Shown here: positions 1 to 11,929 of the stretch, piece by piece
How the letters are laid out: each line of letters begins with the position of its first letter
Position numbering within the stretch: the first letter of the stretch is position 1
NCBI GenBank assembly: GCA_022316685.1
Contig: JAKJHU010000335.1
Location: 62,001 to 126,000 of the forward strand
Direction of reading: 5' to 3'
Length of the DNA stretch: 64,000 bases
DNA from: Progne subis subis
Taxonomy: Eukaryota; Chordata; Aves; Passeriformes; Hirundinidae
The notes under the pieces: model-generated
The model's input: the letters and a program-made list of their open reading frames with translations, nothing else
What the model was told of the DNA's origin: nothing
Database searches by the model: none
Program-made: the position numbers and the translations under genes

Positions 1-2340
1 AGGAGATTTCCTGAGGGTGTTTTCAATTTCCTGCTTGGAGCAGGGTGGGAAGGCTCAGGTGGTGATAAAAAGAAATTTTTTTTTATACATTTTTCATGTA
101 TGCATAGCTCTGTTAACTACTATTATATTGTTATAAATCTAGAATCCTTAATTAACTCTATTCAACTACTATTACATATTTATATCAATGATATCCTTGA
201 TTAACTCTAGTGCATTACTCTCTTTCTCTTAGATTTTAGAACAATAAGCAGACCTTCTAAATACATTCCAGAAATAATGTATAGTTTTACTATCAGGAGG
301 AAAACCTGCAAGAAGAACATTTTGTTTTTTAACCAGAGTGTGAGCAGTCATTTAAAACAAAAACAAAAACCAAAACCAAAACCAAAACCAAAACCAAAAC
401 AAAAACAAAAACAAAAAACAAACAAACAAAAAAAAGTGAAGCAAAGAAGACCTTTGAGGGCTTCTTTGGAAGAAATGGTCCTCCTCCAGCGGGTTTACCC
501 GGGGGTGTGTAACTGGGGCAACTGAATCTCCTATTGGATGTCCCTGGTAAATATCCGAATTAATCACCATTAATACATTTTAAAATCAGATCCTGGGTGT
601 GCCCCATCCCCACTGGGACAGCTGGAAGTTTCAATTAAGGTCTGGTTTTTACTTTTCTGTTCTAATGATGTTACAAGGCAGTTTTTTTCTCTTTTGATTA
701 CAGGCAACAGGAGGATGAGAGAAGCAAAATAGGAATTGAAATCACTGAATCACACAACATTCTGAGTTGAAAGAGACACACGGCATCATCAAAGTAAATG
801 TTTGAACATTTACAGAGGCTCCAGAACTGTAACTTTGGGTGGTTTGTCTCTCTGCTGGGAGGCTCCTAAAGGCCCTACAGCCACTCCCCAGCCCCGGACA
901 GCTCCAGCATCACCTTTGCAGGGCCCAGCAGGGCTCTCCTGAGCTGCCCTTGCCCCTGCAGACAGAGCCTGCCCCAGGCAGGGCCCTGCAGACAGGCAGG
1001 TTTCTGTAGGGCCGGGCCCAGGGCACAGAGGGTGGGATGGGCTCTGTGAGCGCTGGCAGGGACAAGGCTCCTCTCAGCAGGGAAATGTCCAGGCACAGGG
1101 AGATGCTCAGGGAAGGAGAGGGGGCTGAACAGAGCAGTGCTGGGGGCAGGAGGGCACTGTTGGTGTGTGGGAGGTGCCGTGCACAGCTGGCTATGGGAAC
1201 ATTGTCCTGAGTGCCCGGCTGTCTGTGCCCTGCCCTCCCAGGCACAGCACCACAACATCTTCTCTTGTTTCTGCCCTCCCCTGATCTTGTCACTGTCATC
1301 TGGAGCTCTCAGGGAGGCTCTGGCATTTGCAGCAGCTGAGTCAGGCACTGCCCTTGGGATTGCTGCCAGGCAGCTGTGTCCATGGGAATGGGGTGTCCAA
1401 GCTTGCCTGTCACCTGTGGGGCTGTGGGCAAAGCATCCATGGGAAAGGGGAATGAGCTGAGCCCTCTCCCTGAGATCCCATCATGGGCACACCTGGGGAT
1501 CTCCTTGCTGTGTCCTTCCAAGCTCTGAGCTGCCCTCCTGGCTGCAAATCTGTGCCACAGCCTCCGGGAGTGACCTGAATGTCCCATGGGGAAGTGCAGA
1601 GATGCCAGAGCTGAGGAAATGCTGTTGGGTTTGCCAAGGGAGCCGTGAGTGTCCTCGGCAGAAGGGGGTGCTGAGCACTTGCCCAGAGACCTTTGGAGAG
1701 CCTGAGACATTCAGGGATCCCTCTGCTCTGGGCAGGGTCTGGTTTATCCCAGGGTGACATGGGAGTGTGATTGTGCTCTGATTGCAGCCAAAGGTGCAAA
1801 CCCAGGGCAGTTGGGAACAAGCCCATCCAGCCCCTCACCTTCCCTAAGCCACAGGGAATCCTTTGCCTCTCACATCTCTCAGTGGTAAAATCTCAGTGCA
1901 GCAGAAATGGTGGGGATTTCTGACACCTGAGAAACAGTAATGATGCATGTGTAGGAAAATAATGGCTAAAATTCCTTCCTGCTCCCCATGCCCTTTAGAA
2001 GTTGAAGTGCAGATGCTACCGAGCCCGCCTGCATTAGGCGTGATTCCACTGAAAATCCTGAAGATACAGCCTTGTCCCTCTGCCACATGGCCACAAACCC
2101 AGGGCAGCAGGGCAGGGATGGCTCCTGGAGAGCCCCCACACACAGGCCTGGCTGCTCCTGGCACACTCAGACAGCACAACTGGAGCTCAGGCAGGGACCT
2201 GGGTGAAGGTTTTCCCAGAGCAGGAACAAGGGTGGGACAATCACAACGGGACAATCAACAGGGAATGGCCCTGGTTTGGCTCAAAGCAGCCTCTGCTGAC
2301 TTGTCACTGTCCTTTATCCATGACCAGGTCCCCATGGGCA
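1..2340. other. Gene-free flank upstream of the olfactory receptor
   Basis: The first ~850 bases are AT-rich with one simple repeat. From about 850 to 2340 the DNA is GC-rich and open in several frames on both strands, but no frame shows a recognisable domain and the translations are proline/cysteine/serine-rich, as expected from GC-rich noncoding DNA. The part next to the receptor may hold a noncoding 5' exon, since avian receptor genes of this kind usually have one, but no convincing splice pair was identified. Confidence 0.5.
356..433. repeat. A-rich simple repeat (AAAACC/AAAAAC)n
   Basis: A run of AAAACC and AAAAAC hexamers, grading into AAAC-type units. It produces Lys/Pro/Gln-rich or Phe/Trp-rich spurious frames on the two strands. 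Confidence 0.9.
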
Positions 2341-2350
2341 GGCACAGCAA

Positions 2351-3331
2351 ATGTGCAACAGCAGCTCCATCAGCCACTTCCTCCTGCTGCCATTGGCAGA
2401 CACGCGGCAGCTGCAGCTCCTGCACTTCTGCCTCTTCCTGGGCATCTCCCTGGCTGCCCTCCTGGCCAACGGCCTCATCATCAGCGCCGTAGCCTGCGGC
2501 CACCTCCTGCACACGCCCATGTTCTTCCTCCTGCTCAACCTGGCCCTCACCGACCTGGGCTTCATCCTCACCACTGTGCCCAAAGCCATGCACAATTCCC
2601 TCTGGGACACCAGGACCATCTCCTACACAGGATGTGCTGCACAGCTCTTTTCCTATATGTTCTTCATTTCAGCAGAGTTTTCCCTCCTGACCATCATGAG
2701 CTACGACCGCTATGTGTCCATCTGCAAACCCCTGCACTACGGGACCCTCCTGGGCAGCAGAGCTTGTGCCCACATGGCAGCAGCTGCCTGGGCCAGTGCC
2801 TTTCTCTATTCACTGCTGCACACAGCCAATACGTTTTCCCTGCCCCTGTGCCATGGCAATGCCCTTGGCCAGTTCTTCTGTGAAATCCCTCAGATCCTCA
2901 AGCTCTCCTGCTCACACTCCAACCTCAGGGAACTGGGGCTTCTTGCTGTTAGTGTCTGTTTGGTATTTGGTTGTTTTGTGTTCATTGTTTTCTCCTATGT
3001 GCAGATCTTCAGGGCTGTGCTGAGGATCCCCTCTGAGCAGGGACGGCACAAAGCCTTTTCCACCTGCCTCCCTCACCTGGCTGTGGTCTCCCTGTTTGTC
3101 AGCACTGGCTTTTTTGCCTACCTGAAGCCCCCCTCCATCTCCTCCCCATCCCTGGATCTGGCCCTGTCAGTTCTGTACTCGGTGGTGCCTCCAGCCCTGA
3201 ACCCCCTCATCTACAGCCTGAGGAACCAGGAGCTCAAGGCTGCAGTGTGGAGACTAATGACTGGATGGTTTCAGAAACATTTAACTGCTGGCCAATTAAT
3301 GCAAATCATTTGGAATAAAAGTAATCTTTGA
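2351..3331 (+). CDS. Olfactory receptor, avian family 14 (gamma-c) type, intact
   Basis: Seven-transmembrane odorant receptor of 326 residues, expected at the cilia of olfactory neurons and coupled to Golf. The N-terminus MCNSSS carries an N-glycosylation site at residue 3. TM1 lies near residues 25-48, with LLANGLIIS where most relatives have GNG. TM2 contains HTPMFFLLLNLALTDLG. The TM3 end has MSYDRYVSICKPLHY, a conservative variant of MAYDRYVAIC. The second extracellular loop has the cysteine-rich FFCEIPQILKLSCS segment, TM6 has KAFSTCLPHLAVV, and TM7 has PPALNPLIYSLRN. There is no internal stop or frameshift, and the coding part is intronless. The start at 2351 was chosen because it gives the family's usual N-terminus; the preceding bases (cacag then caa) look like a splice acceptor just before the start, as expected with a noncoding 5' exon. 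The tail after residue 300 is slightly long. A related 3' fragment lies at 17662. Confidence 0.95.
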   Translation: MCNSSSISHFLLLPLADTRQLQLLHFCLFLGISLAALLANGLIISAVACGHLLHTPMFFLLLNLALTDLGFILTTVPKAMHNSLWDTRTISYTGCAAQLFSYMFFISAEFSLLTIMSYDRYVSICKPLHYGTLLGSRACAHMAAAAWASAFLYSLLHTANTFSLPLCHGNALGQFFCEIPQILKLSCSHSNLRELGLLAVSVCLVFGCFVFIVFSYVQIFRAVLRIPSEQGRHKAFSTCLPHLAVVSLFVSTGFFAYLKPPSISSPSLDLALSVLYSVVPPALNPLIYSLRNQELKAAVWRLMTGWFQKHLTAGQLMQIIWNKSNL

Positions 3332-3360
3332 TACATCCTGTTGGTTTCATTTTGGAGGTT

Positions 3361-3421
3361 CCTTTTTTTTTTTTTTTTTTTTCTTTTTTCTTTTCTTTTT
3401 TTTTTTTTTTTTTTTTTTTTT
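3361..3421. repeat. Poly-T tracts
   Basis: Two T homopolymers separated by TTTTC-rich sequence just 3' of the receptor stop; possibly the A-tail of a minus-strand retroposon, but no element body is recognised. The Phe/Leu-rich frame across it is spurious. Confidence 0.85.
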
Positions 3422-3439
3422 GCTTTGCTTTGCTTTCTT

Positions 3440-3894
3440 AATAATGTCAAAATAGAAATCTCATTGCTTCTTCCATGTCACATTTTGTTTCTCTCCACCT
3501 CCCTTCTGGCCATAGACTGTGACAATGAGGGGCTGCGCTCTTGGTGGCTTTAAAGGAACTAAAGGATTTCCCAGCCAAGTTTTCTGCAGAGATCCCCCTT
3601 TTGTTCCCTTCTCTGCAGCTGCAGCAGCAATGTCTGTGTGCAGAGCTGGGGCAGATCAGTGCTGGCACAGCAGCTGTGCCCAGGAGCAGCAGCACTTGGT
3701 GTTGCCAGTGCTGCTCCCGTGCCCCTGCCCCGCTGCCCTCCTGGCCCTGCTGTTGCTGTAGGGCCTGAGTGCTCTCGGGGCCGGGCACAGTGCTGGGGGT
3801 GGCAGTGCCGGGGCTGCAGCAGGGACAGGCCATGGGCACTGCTGGGGCAGCGCTGACACCTCAGGGCAGGGCCTGGGGGCTCCAGGCTCCTTGC
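3440..3894. other. Unrecognised GC-rich stretch
   Basis: Contains overlapping GC-rich open frames on both strands without a domain. I see no supported gene here. Confidence 0.5.
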
Positions 3895-4936
3895 CCAGGC
3901 TCTCTCCAGAACATGCCCAGGCCAATGCTCAGCAGAGAAAAGCCCCGTGAGCAGCCCCAGGGTGGCCGTGGGCAGGCTGGGGGCAAACAGCACAGCTGGG
4001 GCTCTGCAAGGTCCCTGGGGGAGATGGGAAGGAGCAGCAGAGCAGGGGCTGATCCATCCCCACTGCGCTGGACACCCCAGGGCAGCGTCCCAGAGCGTCC
4101 TCATGCACCTGCCAACAACATCCCCCCTCTGCAGCCCTGGCCTCTCCCCCAGCTCACACAGGTGCCGCATCCTTGCAGGCACAGACACGGCAGCACTGGC
4201 TCAGGAGCCCCTGTTTGCACTGCCCAGAGCAGGCATGAGCACCCCCATGCTGTTGGCGTGGAGAGATGAACCTGAGTTAGCACAAATGCCATCATCAGCC
4301 CCTGGGGCCAGGAAGGGCTGGGGGACAGCAGGGAAACCACTCCGGTTTGTGGTGGCCTCTGAAGTCATCCAGAATATTTGTTCCCATGAGCTGTGAGTTT
4401 CCTGTGCCACTTCAGATGTTGTTGCTCAGAGCCAGGGCTGCCTGGCAGCCACCCCCAAACTGCTCTCAGCATTTCCTTTGCATCACCTTGGCTTTCTTTA
4501 CCCTTCCTGCTACAAATCTCTTCCAACTGCCCACCACTATTCCTTCCCCTGCAAACAGCCCATCCCTGGTTGCCGTTTCCGCTCTGGCCCTCTGGCCCCA
4601 CTCCCCATTTCAGTTCCTGAGTTCCCAGCACCATGGAAAGGTCTCCTGGGGAGCAGGATCATCCTCCAAGTTCTTCGGGAATTGTCTGCAGTCTCCTGCA
4701 GTGCCTCGTGCTGCTCCTTTGCCAGAGGCACCACAGGCCAGGGGGGCACATCTGGGCTGCTGTGTCTGGCTGTGGGGCTCCCTGTTCTGGGCAAGGAGGA
4801 GGAGCTGCAGAGGCTCTGCAGGACTGACAGGATGGGCTTTGGGGCTGTGAGGAGAAGCTGAGGCACCTGGGCTGCTGGAGCTTCTGAAGAGGAGGCCCAG
4901 GGCTCATCCTGCGACTGCTGCAAGGGTGGTTTCAGC
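3895..4936 (+). repeat. Duplicated GC-rich block, left copy
   Basis: This ~1-kb block reappears on the opposite strand at about 12500-13640. Long stretches match by eye, for example the segments around the receptor-like tract at 4130-4200 and 13330-13420. The copies differ by scattered substitutions and small indels. No coding domain is seen; open frames are conserved only because divergence is low. Confidence 0.8.
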
Positions 4937-5555
4937 GAATCACAGAATCAGCAAGGTTGGAGAACACCTTGGAGATCATCAAGTCCAACCTGTGCCCTGA
5001 GACTGCCATGCCTCCCTTGAGCCTCCTCTTCTCCAGGATAAACAATCCCAGCTCCCTCAGCCACTCCTCAGAGGATTTGTGTTCCAGTCCCCTCACCAGC
5101 ATTGTTGTTCTTCTCAGGACACGCTCCAGCCCCTCCATGTCCTTTCTTAATTGGGGGCCCAGAACTGGACACAGCACTCGAGGTGCTGCCCAACCAGTTC
5201 CGAGCACAAGTGAAGAATCGCTGCCCTGCTCCTGCTGGCCACACTGTTCCTGATCCAGGCCAGGTGCCATTGGCCTTCTTGGTCACCTGGGCACACTGCT
5301 GGCTCATGTCCAGCCTTTTCTCTGTCAGTCCTCACAGGTCCCTTTCTGCCTGGCTGCTGTCCAGACACTCTGTCACCAGCCTGTGCAACTTTAGGCGTTG
5401 TTGTGGCCAAAGTGCAGGAATTAGTACCTGGACTTGTTAAACCTCACATTGTTGGATTTGGCTTCCTGGATCCAGCCTGTCCAGGGCCCTGTGCACAACT
5501 CTCCTACCCTCCAGCAGATCAACACTTCCAGCCAACTTGCTGTCACCACAGTTCC
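4937..5555 (-). mobile_element. CR1 LINE 3' fragment
   Basis: The plus strand starts with the reverse complement of the CR1 3' end (GAATCACAGAATCAGC) and continues with reversed CR1 3' sequence, including the reverse of the 'gagctggggttgtttatcc' type segment near 5040-5060 and the 'cagttctgggc' type segment near 5155-5175. It is 5'-truncated, as usual for CR1. The frames through it are remnants of the reverse-transcriptase ORF end and UTR. Confidence 0.85.
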
Positions 5556-5564
5556 AGGAGGTCC

Positions 5565-5800
5565 TAGACTGTCACAATGATCTCCATGAGTTCATGAGGC
5601 CTCCCAGTGTCACAGCATCCCTTTGGTTCCACGGGAAACCTTGGTGTCACAAAGTCCCTTGGATCCTTGGGCTCCGCCGTGTCACAATGGTGCCTTGGTC
5701 CCCCAAGGCCCTGCAGTGTCGCAATGGATCCTTGGTTCCATGAGGTCTGGCAGTGCAGCAATGGTCTCCTTGGTTCCACAGTGTCAAAATGGCCTCTTCC
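5565..5800. repeat. Minisatellite, ~45-50-bp unit
   Basis: About five degenerate units built from TTGGTTCCAC/TTGGTTCCAT, a GAGG/AAGG segment, then CAGTGTCACAATGG. A related array in reverse orientation occurs at 17405-17655. Confidence 0.75.
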
Positions 5801-6010
5801 TCCCTCAGCCACTCCTCAAAGTATTTGTGCTCCATTCCTCTCACCAGCCTTGTTGCCCTTCTCTGGACACACTCCAGCCCCTCCATGTCCTTCGCAAAAT
5901 GGGGGCCCAGAACTGGACACAGCACTTGAGGTGCAGCCTCAAGAGTGCTGAGCACAGGGGAAGAATCACTGCCCTGCTCCTGCTGGGCACACTGTTCCTG
6001 ATCCACAGAA
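5800..6010 (-). mobile_element. CR1 LINE fragment
   Basis: A second reversed CR1 piece that parallels part of 5060-5260: the tracts for 'cctcaccagc', 'cacactccagcccctccatg' and 'cagaactggacacagcac' recur. It lacks the 3' terminus. Confidence 0.8.
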
Positions 6011-6034
6011 TTGCCAGGGGATGGATGAGGGAAA

Positions 6035-6300
6035 GCGTGAGAAGGGGGTGGGGACAAAGTCTGATTAAATGTCAACCATGAAGGGACTTGATTTTCATAT
6101 CTATTCAGACTGCATTCGAAGGTGCTGGGGGTCAAGATCAATTGGACATTGCTGAAATCAATGTATAAACTGGAAACAAAAACAGGGGAAAACAGTCCTC
6201 TCTGCATTGTTTTCCATATAGTATATTCACTTTGAATACACTTCCAAAATCTGTCTAACTAACCACAGAAGTATAAAAAACTGAAATTAAGCCCAGGGGC
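6035..6300 (+). repeat. Three-copy unclassified repeat, copy A
   Basis: The tract with TTGATTTTCATATCTATTC and the following AT-rich ~200 bases is shared with 8820-9100 (same strand) and about 42600-42890 (opposite strand). Copies are clearly diverged. It could be the end of an unrecognised LTR or DNA element. Confidence 0.6.
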
Positions 6301-6429
6301 TTTTCTTGTTTGGATGTTTTGAACAAATGTTTATGAACTTTTGTCATTGATTTCCTGAAGTGAAGAGCTCAAGAATGAAGAGGCCTCTGGAGTAGTAAAA
6401 TTCATCAGCAACCTACAAGGGGCTGTGGA

Positions 6430-7290
6430 TCCATTCTCATCACAGCAGGAATGACTCTCAGCACCTCAGGGTGAGGGGAGCAGGGCACACAGGGAGCCTC
6501 CTTTTCCCTTGGCCCAGCACCTTGCCCATGGCTGGGGCTGAGTCCTGTCTGAGCTGCAGCTGCTGCTGTGCCCTTCCGAGGGGCTGAGGCCGTGGGGCCC
6601 CTGCCCAGAGCAGCCTGCCCTGAGCAGAGCTGTGGGACCAGAGCTGGCTGGGCTGTGCTGGGGAGAGGCCCTTGGTGCTGCCGAGAGCTCAGGGCAGCTG
6701 GCAGAGCTTGGAGGGAGCTGGGCTGGGCTGAGAGAGCCTGCCACAGGAACCATCAGTGTCCCTCTCAGCCTGTGTGAGCGTGCAGGGGCAGGACTCAGCC
6801 CAGGCCTTGTGGGGCAGGGCCAGCGCCTGTGGAAGGCATTGAAAACAGGCAAGTGGCCAGAGAGGAGGCTGCTCTGTGCCCTTGGTGGCATGGACAGAGC
6901 AGGAACACAGCCCAGGACATTTGTCAGCGCCAGCCTCTGTCCCCAGCCATTGCCAGCCCTGGCTGCCCAGCCCAGGTTTGCGGGGCAGTTTGGCTGTGGC
7001 CCAGATCCATCCTCCTGCGGGGCTCAGAGCCTGTTCCCGGCCATGGCCAGCCCTGCCCGGCCTCTCTGCTGGTCCAGAGCCCGGCAGAGCCCGGGGCAGG
7101 GCTGTCTGTGAAGCCCCACAGGTGCCACGGGCTGTGCAGGAGCTGGCAGAGGCTGCCCAGCAGGGAGGCCATGGGGCACAGAGCCCCAAGGCTGCTGTGG
7201 GCACCACGGCACAGGGGCCGTTCCCACCCGCAATGCTCCTGTCCTGCCCTGCGCCTGCACAGGGGCTGTGGCACCACGGCTGGGCCAGCG
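6430..7290. other. Unrecognised GC-rich stretch
   Basis: Dense overlapping open frames occur on both strands, the longest running on the minus strand across 6689-7690. No domain, no convincing splice sites and no polyadenylation signal tie it to a gene. I treat it as noncoding or old duplicated DNA. Confidence 0.4.
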
Positions 7291-9090
7291 CGGCACAAAG
7301 GGGCCATGCAGCCGCTGCCGGGGCTGACAGCGAGGCCAGGCACACACAAGGAATTGCTGGGCATTGCCTGGGCTGGGCAGGGCTGACTGTGCCAAAGGCA
7401 GAGCTCAGCTGCCCTTGGTGGCTGCAGGAAAAGTGCAGAGCCCAAAGAGCCTCCATGGCTGTGCTGGAGACCAAGGCTGGAGGAGGGAAATGCAGGGCTG
7501 CTGCAGGATGGGGAGGGGATTGAATTCCAGCACACACCTCAGTTCTCTGATGATCCCGGCACAATGCTGGTCCCTGTTCCAGCCTGGAGCAGAGCAGATG
7601 TTTATGGAACAGGAGCCCTATGGGGCTGTCAGGGACCTGCAGCTTGCAAGGTGCTCTGCTCTCCATCAGCTCCTCTCTGAGAGATGCCAATCCCAGCTCA
7701 GCACCTCAGGGCACAAGAGGCACTGCCTGTCCATGGGCAGACAACCAATGTCTGCCTGGAAGGGGGCACAGATTTTAATATCTCTTAGTTTCATATTATA
7801 CAGGCAAATCTCTGTTATCTGGGTCATTTAAGGACTTTTAGGAAGTGGCAAAATTTTCCCACCAGGAACAGGAATTTCCTGGATCTACTGGATTCTCCTA
7901 CTGATGGCAGGAGAAAAAATACTGATCTTCCCCTCTTCCTTTGCCACCAACACTCAGTCTAACAATTCATGGCCCTCTTCCTTCAGGTGTTTCCAGCTCT
8001 CCTGTTTAAATGACCATGTGTAAGGGCTTTTCTTCATACAGAGCAGCTGGATCTATATCCTTCTTTTTGCTCCCAGATTTCCTCCTGAAGCCCTTCTCTG
8101 GTCATTTCAATGTGTCTCCCTTGACTGGCTTCATACTTTGAGCATTCCAGATTTGTCCAGTTTTTCGGAAGTTTAAATAACACCTTAGTCAGTGTCTTAA
8201 TTATATTTGTTTCTTATATATCACCTCTTCTTACGTCTTGAAAATTTTTCCTGTATGGAAATCACTTTTGGGTTGTGGATATGTCAGCTGTTGCTGGGAT
8301 GTCACAAGGAGCTGAGGGAAGTGTTTTGATGTTTATTAAATTTTATCATGTTCACATTTTTTATATTGGCCATGAAGAGAAAACTTTCTGTGCCTCCAAG
8401 TCTCACCAGTTCCTGGTCCCTCAAAGGACACAAACCTGATGAGTTGTGGTTCCCACTCCAGAGACACTTGGGCCAAGTCCATAGCCAGAGTAGAGCTCCC
8501 TCTTCCCAGAAAGTCAGGGACATCCCTCCTGGCATGGGAGGGATGAAGGAAACAGGACAGGCTGTGGGGATCAGGTGCAGGGCAGAGCCAGGGAGAAGAA
8601 TGACTTTTGCATTTGATGGAGCTGTGCCTTCCCTTGGGTTTGTTGGCTGACAATAAATGAACATCCCTCTGTGTCTTGGGCAGCTCCTTCTCCAAGGAAA
8701 GCAGGTGGGAGTTGGAGCCCAGGAGCTGAAACCTGCAGGTCCAGCCTGGGGTGGAGGGAGCTCAGATTTGCACAAGGCTGCTCTGAGTGCCAGGGCTTGG
8801 ATGGGGGAAATGGTGCGATGGGAGTAGGGACAAAATCTGATTGAATGTCAGACATAAAGGATCTTGATTTTCATATCTATTCAAACTGCATTAGAATATA
8901 CTTGGATTCAGTGTCAACTGGAGATTGCACATATCAAGGCATTAGCAGAAACAAAACTTGAACCGGACATAAAAAATCGTTTCTCGCTGCCTTTTGTATA
9001 TACATATCCACTTTTAATACACTTCAGAAATCGGTTAATTAACCACAAAAATTGGAGAACCTAAATCAAATTATTCCCAGAGGCTTAGCT
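7290..9090 (+). repeat. Palindrome arm block 1 (left), inverted copy at 42.6-44.4 kb
   Basis: The block matches 42590-44370 in reverse complement over most of its length. Shared landmarks are the GC-rich part (7290-7760), the AT-rich middle (7800-8300) and the 8340-8860 part. The minus-strand frames at 8302-8775 and 6689-7690 have near-identical counterparts on the plus strand at 42935-43366 and 44019 onward. Differences include small indels, for example the CTGGCATGGGAGG region near 8530 versus 43180. Confidence 0.85.
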
Positions 9091-9332
9091 GTTAAGGGGT
9101 TCTGAATGTCTGGGCTGGGATAGAGGCTCTGGGGGGATTGGGGTTACAGGGCAAGGCAGTGCTGGGGTTTCAGGGCAGGGCAAGGCTGGACCTGCCCCTT
9201 CCTCCCTCACACACAAAATGTTTCCAGCCAACAATCTCCTCCAGTCTCTCACAACAGGCAATGCTGGAGGTGGAATCCCAATTGTGGCCATGGGCACCTG
9301 GACAAGAAGAACAGTTCTTTTCCATAGGAAGG

Positions 9333-10881
9333 TGTAATGGTTTTAGTTAAAACTGGGAAGAAACACTAATTAACATAGTGACTACACATTCATGAAATTT
9401 TGTTTGCTAAATTTAGTGTAGTGGTCTTAGTGTTAAATCTCTTTTTGTGGGAGAGGACCAGGAGAAACAAAGCAGGCTCAAGCTTAAAAAGTAAACAGCT
9501 CTATTAACACACACTAAAAGAATGAAAAAGATAAGTTGAAAACAAACCCAAGAAACCCAAAATGCAACTTCAAAACTCTCTTCCCTTCCCTTACAAACCG
9601 TTAACTTTATTAGAAACAACAGGGACACAACCAGTGATTTTCAGCCAGTTTCACCATTTAAACATAATCTTTCATCACTTTGGGAGAGAAGTCTCTCTAG
9701 AGTCTTATGGACGCATTCGCCACAAGACAAAAACAGTCCCGGGACTCTCATTGCCACAGATATGCAGCTGCTTGGAGTTTTTGCAGATTGTGCTGTTCCA
9801 CCCATTAGCAGCCTTTCCCCTGGCTACTCATGGGCCTCTCAGTGTATTTGGGGTACTGTTTAAGAAAGCTTCTTCTAGTATAAAACAAGGATTCTCTTCT
9901 AGCTCTAAAATCATTTCTATCTCAAAAGAAATAAAGACCTCCTTTTACACCAGGAGCTGAGAGCTTCAAATCACTTTCTCTCTAAAATCATCTTGGTCTC
10001 AAAGACTGAGACCTCCTTTTATTCCAGGAGTGAGGGGCTTTAAGATTCCCACTTAAATCTCAATCATATCAATCCCCAACTTTGACTAGAACTAGCATTC
10101 CCCCAAACAACATTAAGATGTTACAAGAAAGAGTCCATTTCTCCATCGTTTACAGCAGAAAACTTTGGTTAAAAATGTCCACATCCTCAATCCCTCTTCT
10201 AATAATCTTTATCAGTTCTTTCACTCCTGCTCCACTGACTCCATGCGGTGTCTTTCCTACGTCCCCTCTGTCTCTTTCTTTTCTCTCTCAGGGAAGGGTC
10301 AGGCCTTGGAAGCTCCATGGTGCCAGGACAGGGTTAACTCTGCCCAGGCCAGCAGTGGCCATGTGATTTCTGCTCCAGGCAGCAGTCTCTCCATTTCAGA
10401 TCGGCCTGGTTTCCTCCCTCCACTCTTTCTTCTCCGTCTGGAAGACACTGGAGGAGGGGAGCGGGAGGAGAGCTCTGCCCACCCCTCGGTGACAATCGGG
10501 GCAGCCTCGGCCAAACCGGGCCCAGAGTTGTTATCAGGGGAGATCCCTCCCTGCTCTGGGGTCTCTGGGGAGGTTTTTTCAAAGTGGTTGATGTTAAGCT
10601 GCAACCTCTCCTCCCCCCGGGAGCCGATGGAGTCCGGCTGGGCCTCGGGCGAGCTTCCCCCCAAAGGGGGAGGTGGGGTGTGGGGAGCAGTAGGACCCAC
10701 TCGATGTTACCTGTTCAGCTGAGCAGGAGGAAAAGGGCCTGACCTGACCAAACCCAGGATTTATATGGGTACTGCCCAAAGTCTCATTCAACATGCTCAG
10801 TGGCCAAAGCAGATGCCAATATCTCAAACCAGCTTCTGATAGGCCCTTGTCCCTTCTAAAACTATTTCCAGGGTCCTGACA
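9333..10881 (-). mobile_element. Putative long LTR (~1.5 kb), minus orientation
   Basis: The segment begins TGTAATGG and ends TCCTGACA on the plus strand, so it has TG...CA ends. Near 10758-10770 the minus strand reads CCCATATAAATCC, a TATA-like box in a position suiting an LTR promoter. A diverged, truncated copy lies on the plus strand at about 23040-23700. No clear target-site duplication was found, so the exact ends are provisional. Confidence 0.45.
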
Positions 10882-10914
10882 GGGTAATACTTCACATTCC
10901 TCCCTAACTAAAAA

Positions 10915-11050
10915 CCAAACTGTGCGAACCCATGACAGTGACCTTTAGGCTTTGCAGGGCTCAGGCACAGCGGCTGTGACAGAGTCAGGGCTGAGGTCAC
11001 ACTCTGTGGGCTGGGGCAGAGCCCAGCCAGAAATGACCTGAGATGGGCTG
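10915..11050. repeat. Palindrome arm block 2 (left)
   Basis: Matches 39830-39940 in reverse complement, including the reverse of the 'cctgagccctgactctgtcc' tract. A short but clear link between the two palindrome arms. Confidence 0.75.
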
Positions 11051-11194
11051 AAATACAATGATGGGACCATGGCCAGACCCTCATGTTCTTCAGTCCCACC
11101 TCACATCATTGCCAGGGGCAGAGAAATGGACAGGTGACTTCTCAGTGTGGGTCACAGGAACCTGGGTCACCAGAGCCCTTCTCAAAGTGGCAAT

Positions 11195-11440
11195 GGCCCA
11201 TTAACAGAAGATATCTCCCTGGAGGGAGGATGGGTCATGGAAGAGATAAAGAACACTGCCCCATTTGGTTTTAACAGCTGGGCCATTAAGAGAAGATCCC
11301 CCTCAGAGATATGAGGGATGGGTCATGGAAGAGATAAACAACCTGCCCCAGCTGGTGTTCACAGATGGTAATAGAATACACTTTTTAGGATAAATCTTGC
11401 ATTGCAAGACAGGGCTTGAGGCTCCTTGCTCAGGAGCTCT
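11195..11440 (-). mobile_element. LTR fragment, same family as the LTR upstream of the zinc-finger genes
   Basis: Contains two reversed copies of the unit with TTATCTCTTCCATGACCC/CACCCC and TCTTCTGTTAATGGGCCATT. It matches 13625-13870 in reverse complement, including the adjacent 'gcaagacagggcttgaggctc' tract, and corresponds in the palindrome to about 38290-38600. Confidence 0.75.
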
Positions 11441-11659
11441 CCGGAATTCGTCAAGGCTACTGAGATAACAACAGGACTAGAAATAAGAACCAAGAGCCTG
11501 AGAAACTGTTTACAAACAATGCAAAACTTAGAGGACACACAGCACGATGATGGATGTTTGACCAATGAGGAGTCCTGAAGGATGTGTGCCTGCCTCGTGA
11601 ACAAGCGGCTTAGCCAATTGAGAGGCACCTGTACGTGTGGACAGTAGTGCTAGAATCAA

Positions 11660-11735
11660 TAACTGGAGTTTAACATAAATAAAATATATATTAAATATAT
11701 ATATTTTTTTTTATATATATATAAACTATTAAATA
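11660..11735. repeat. AT-rich tract with TA/AT dinucleotides
   Basis: Runs of ATATAT and TATATA around a T homopolymer. Low-complexity sequence. Confidence 0.8.
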
Positions 11736-11929
11736 AAACAGCATCTGCTAAAATCATATTGATTCTGCTATTCAGTTGCCAAGGGTTTCCCCTGCACTGG
11801 AGAGGCTCTGCAGGACTGACAGGATGGGCTTTGGGGCTGTGAGGAGAAGCTGAGGAACCTGGGCTGCTCGACCTTCTGGAGAGGAGGCCCAGGGCTCATC
11901 CTGCAACTGCTGCAAGGGTGGTTTCTGAG

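Noticed and set aside
277..525. Lys/Pro/Gln-rich short frame
   Set aside because: Produced by the AAAACC simple repeat.
3341..3553. Phe-rich 70-codon frame
   Set aside because: Produced by poly-T tracts.
6689..7690. 333-codon minus-strand frame
   Set aside because: Low-complexity Ala/Cys/Leu/Pro translation in GC-rich repeated DNA. The related plus-strand frame at 44019 keeps only part of it and changes frame, so coding constraint is not shown.
9333..10881. Target-site duplication for the long minus-strand LTR
   Set aside because: Flanks GAAGG and GGGTA do not match, so the element ends remain provisional.
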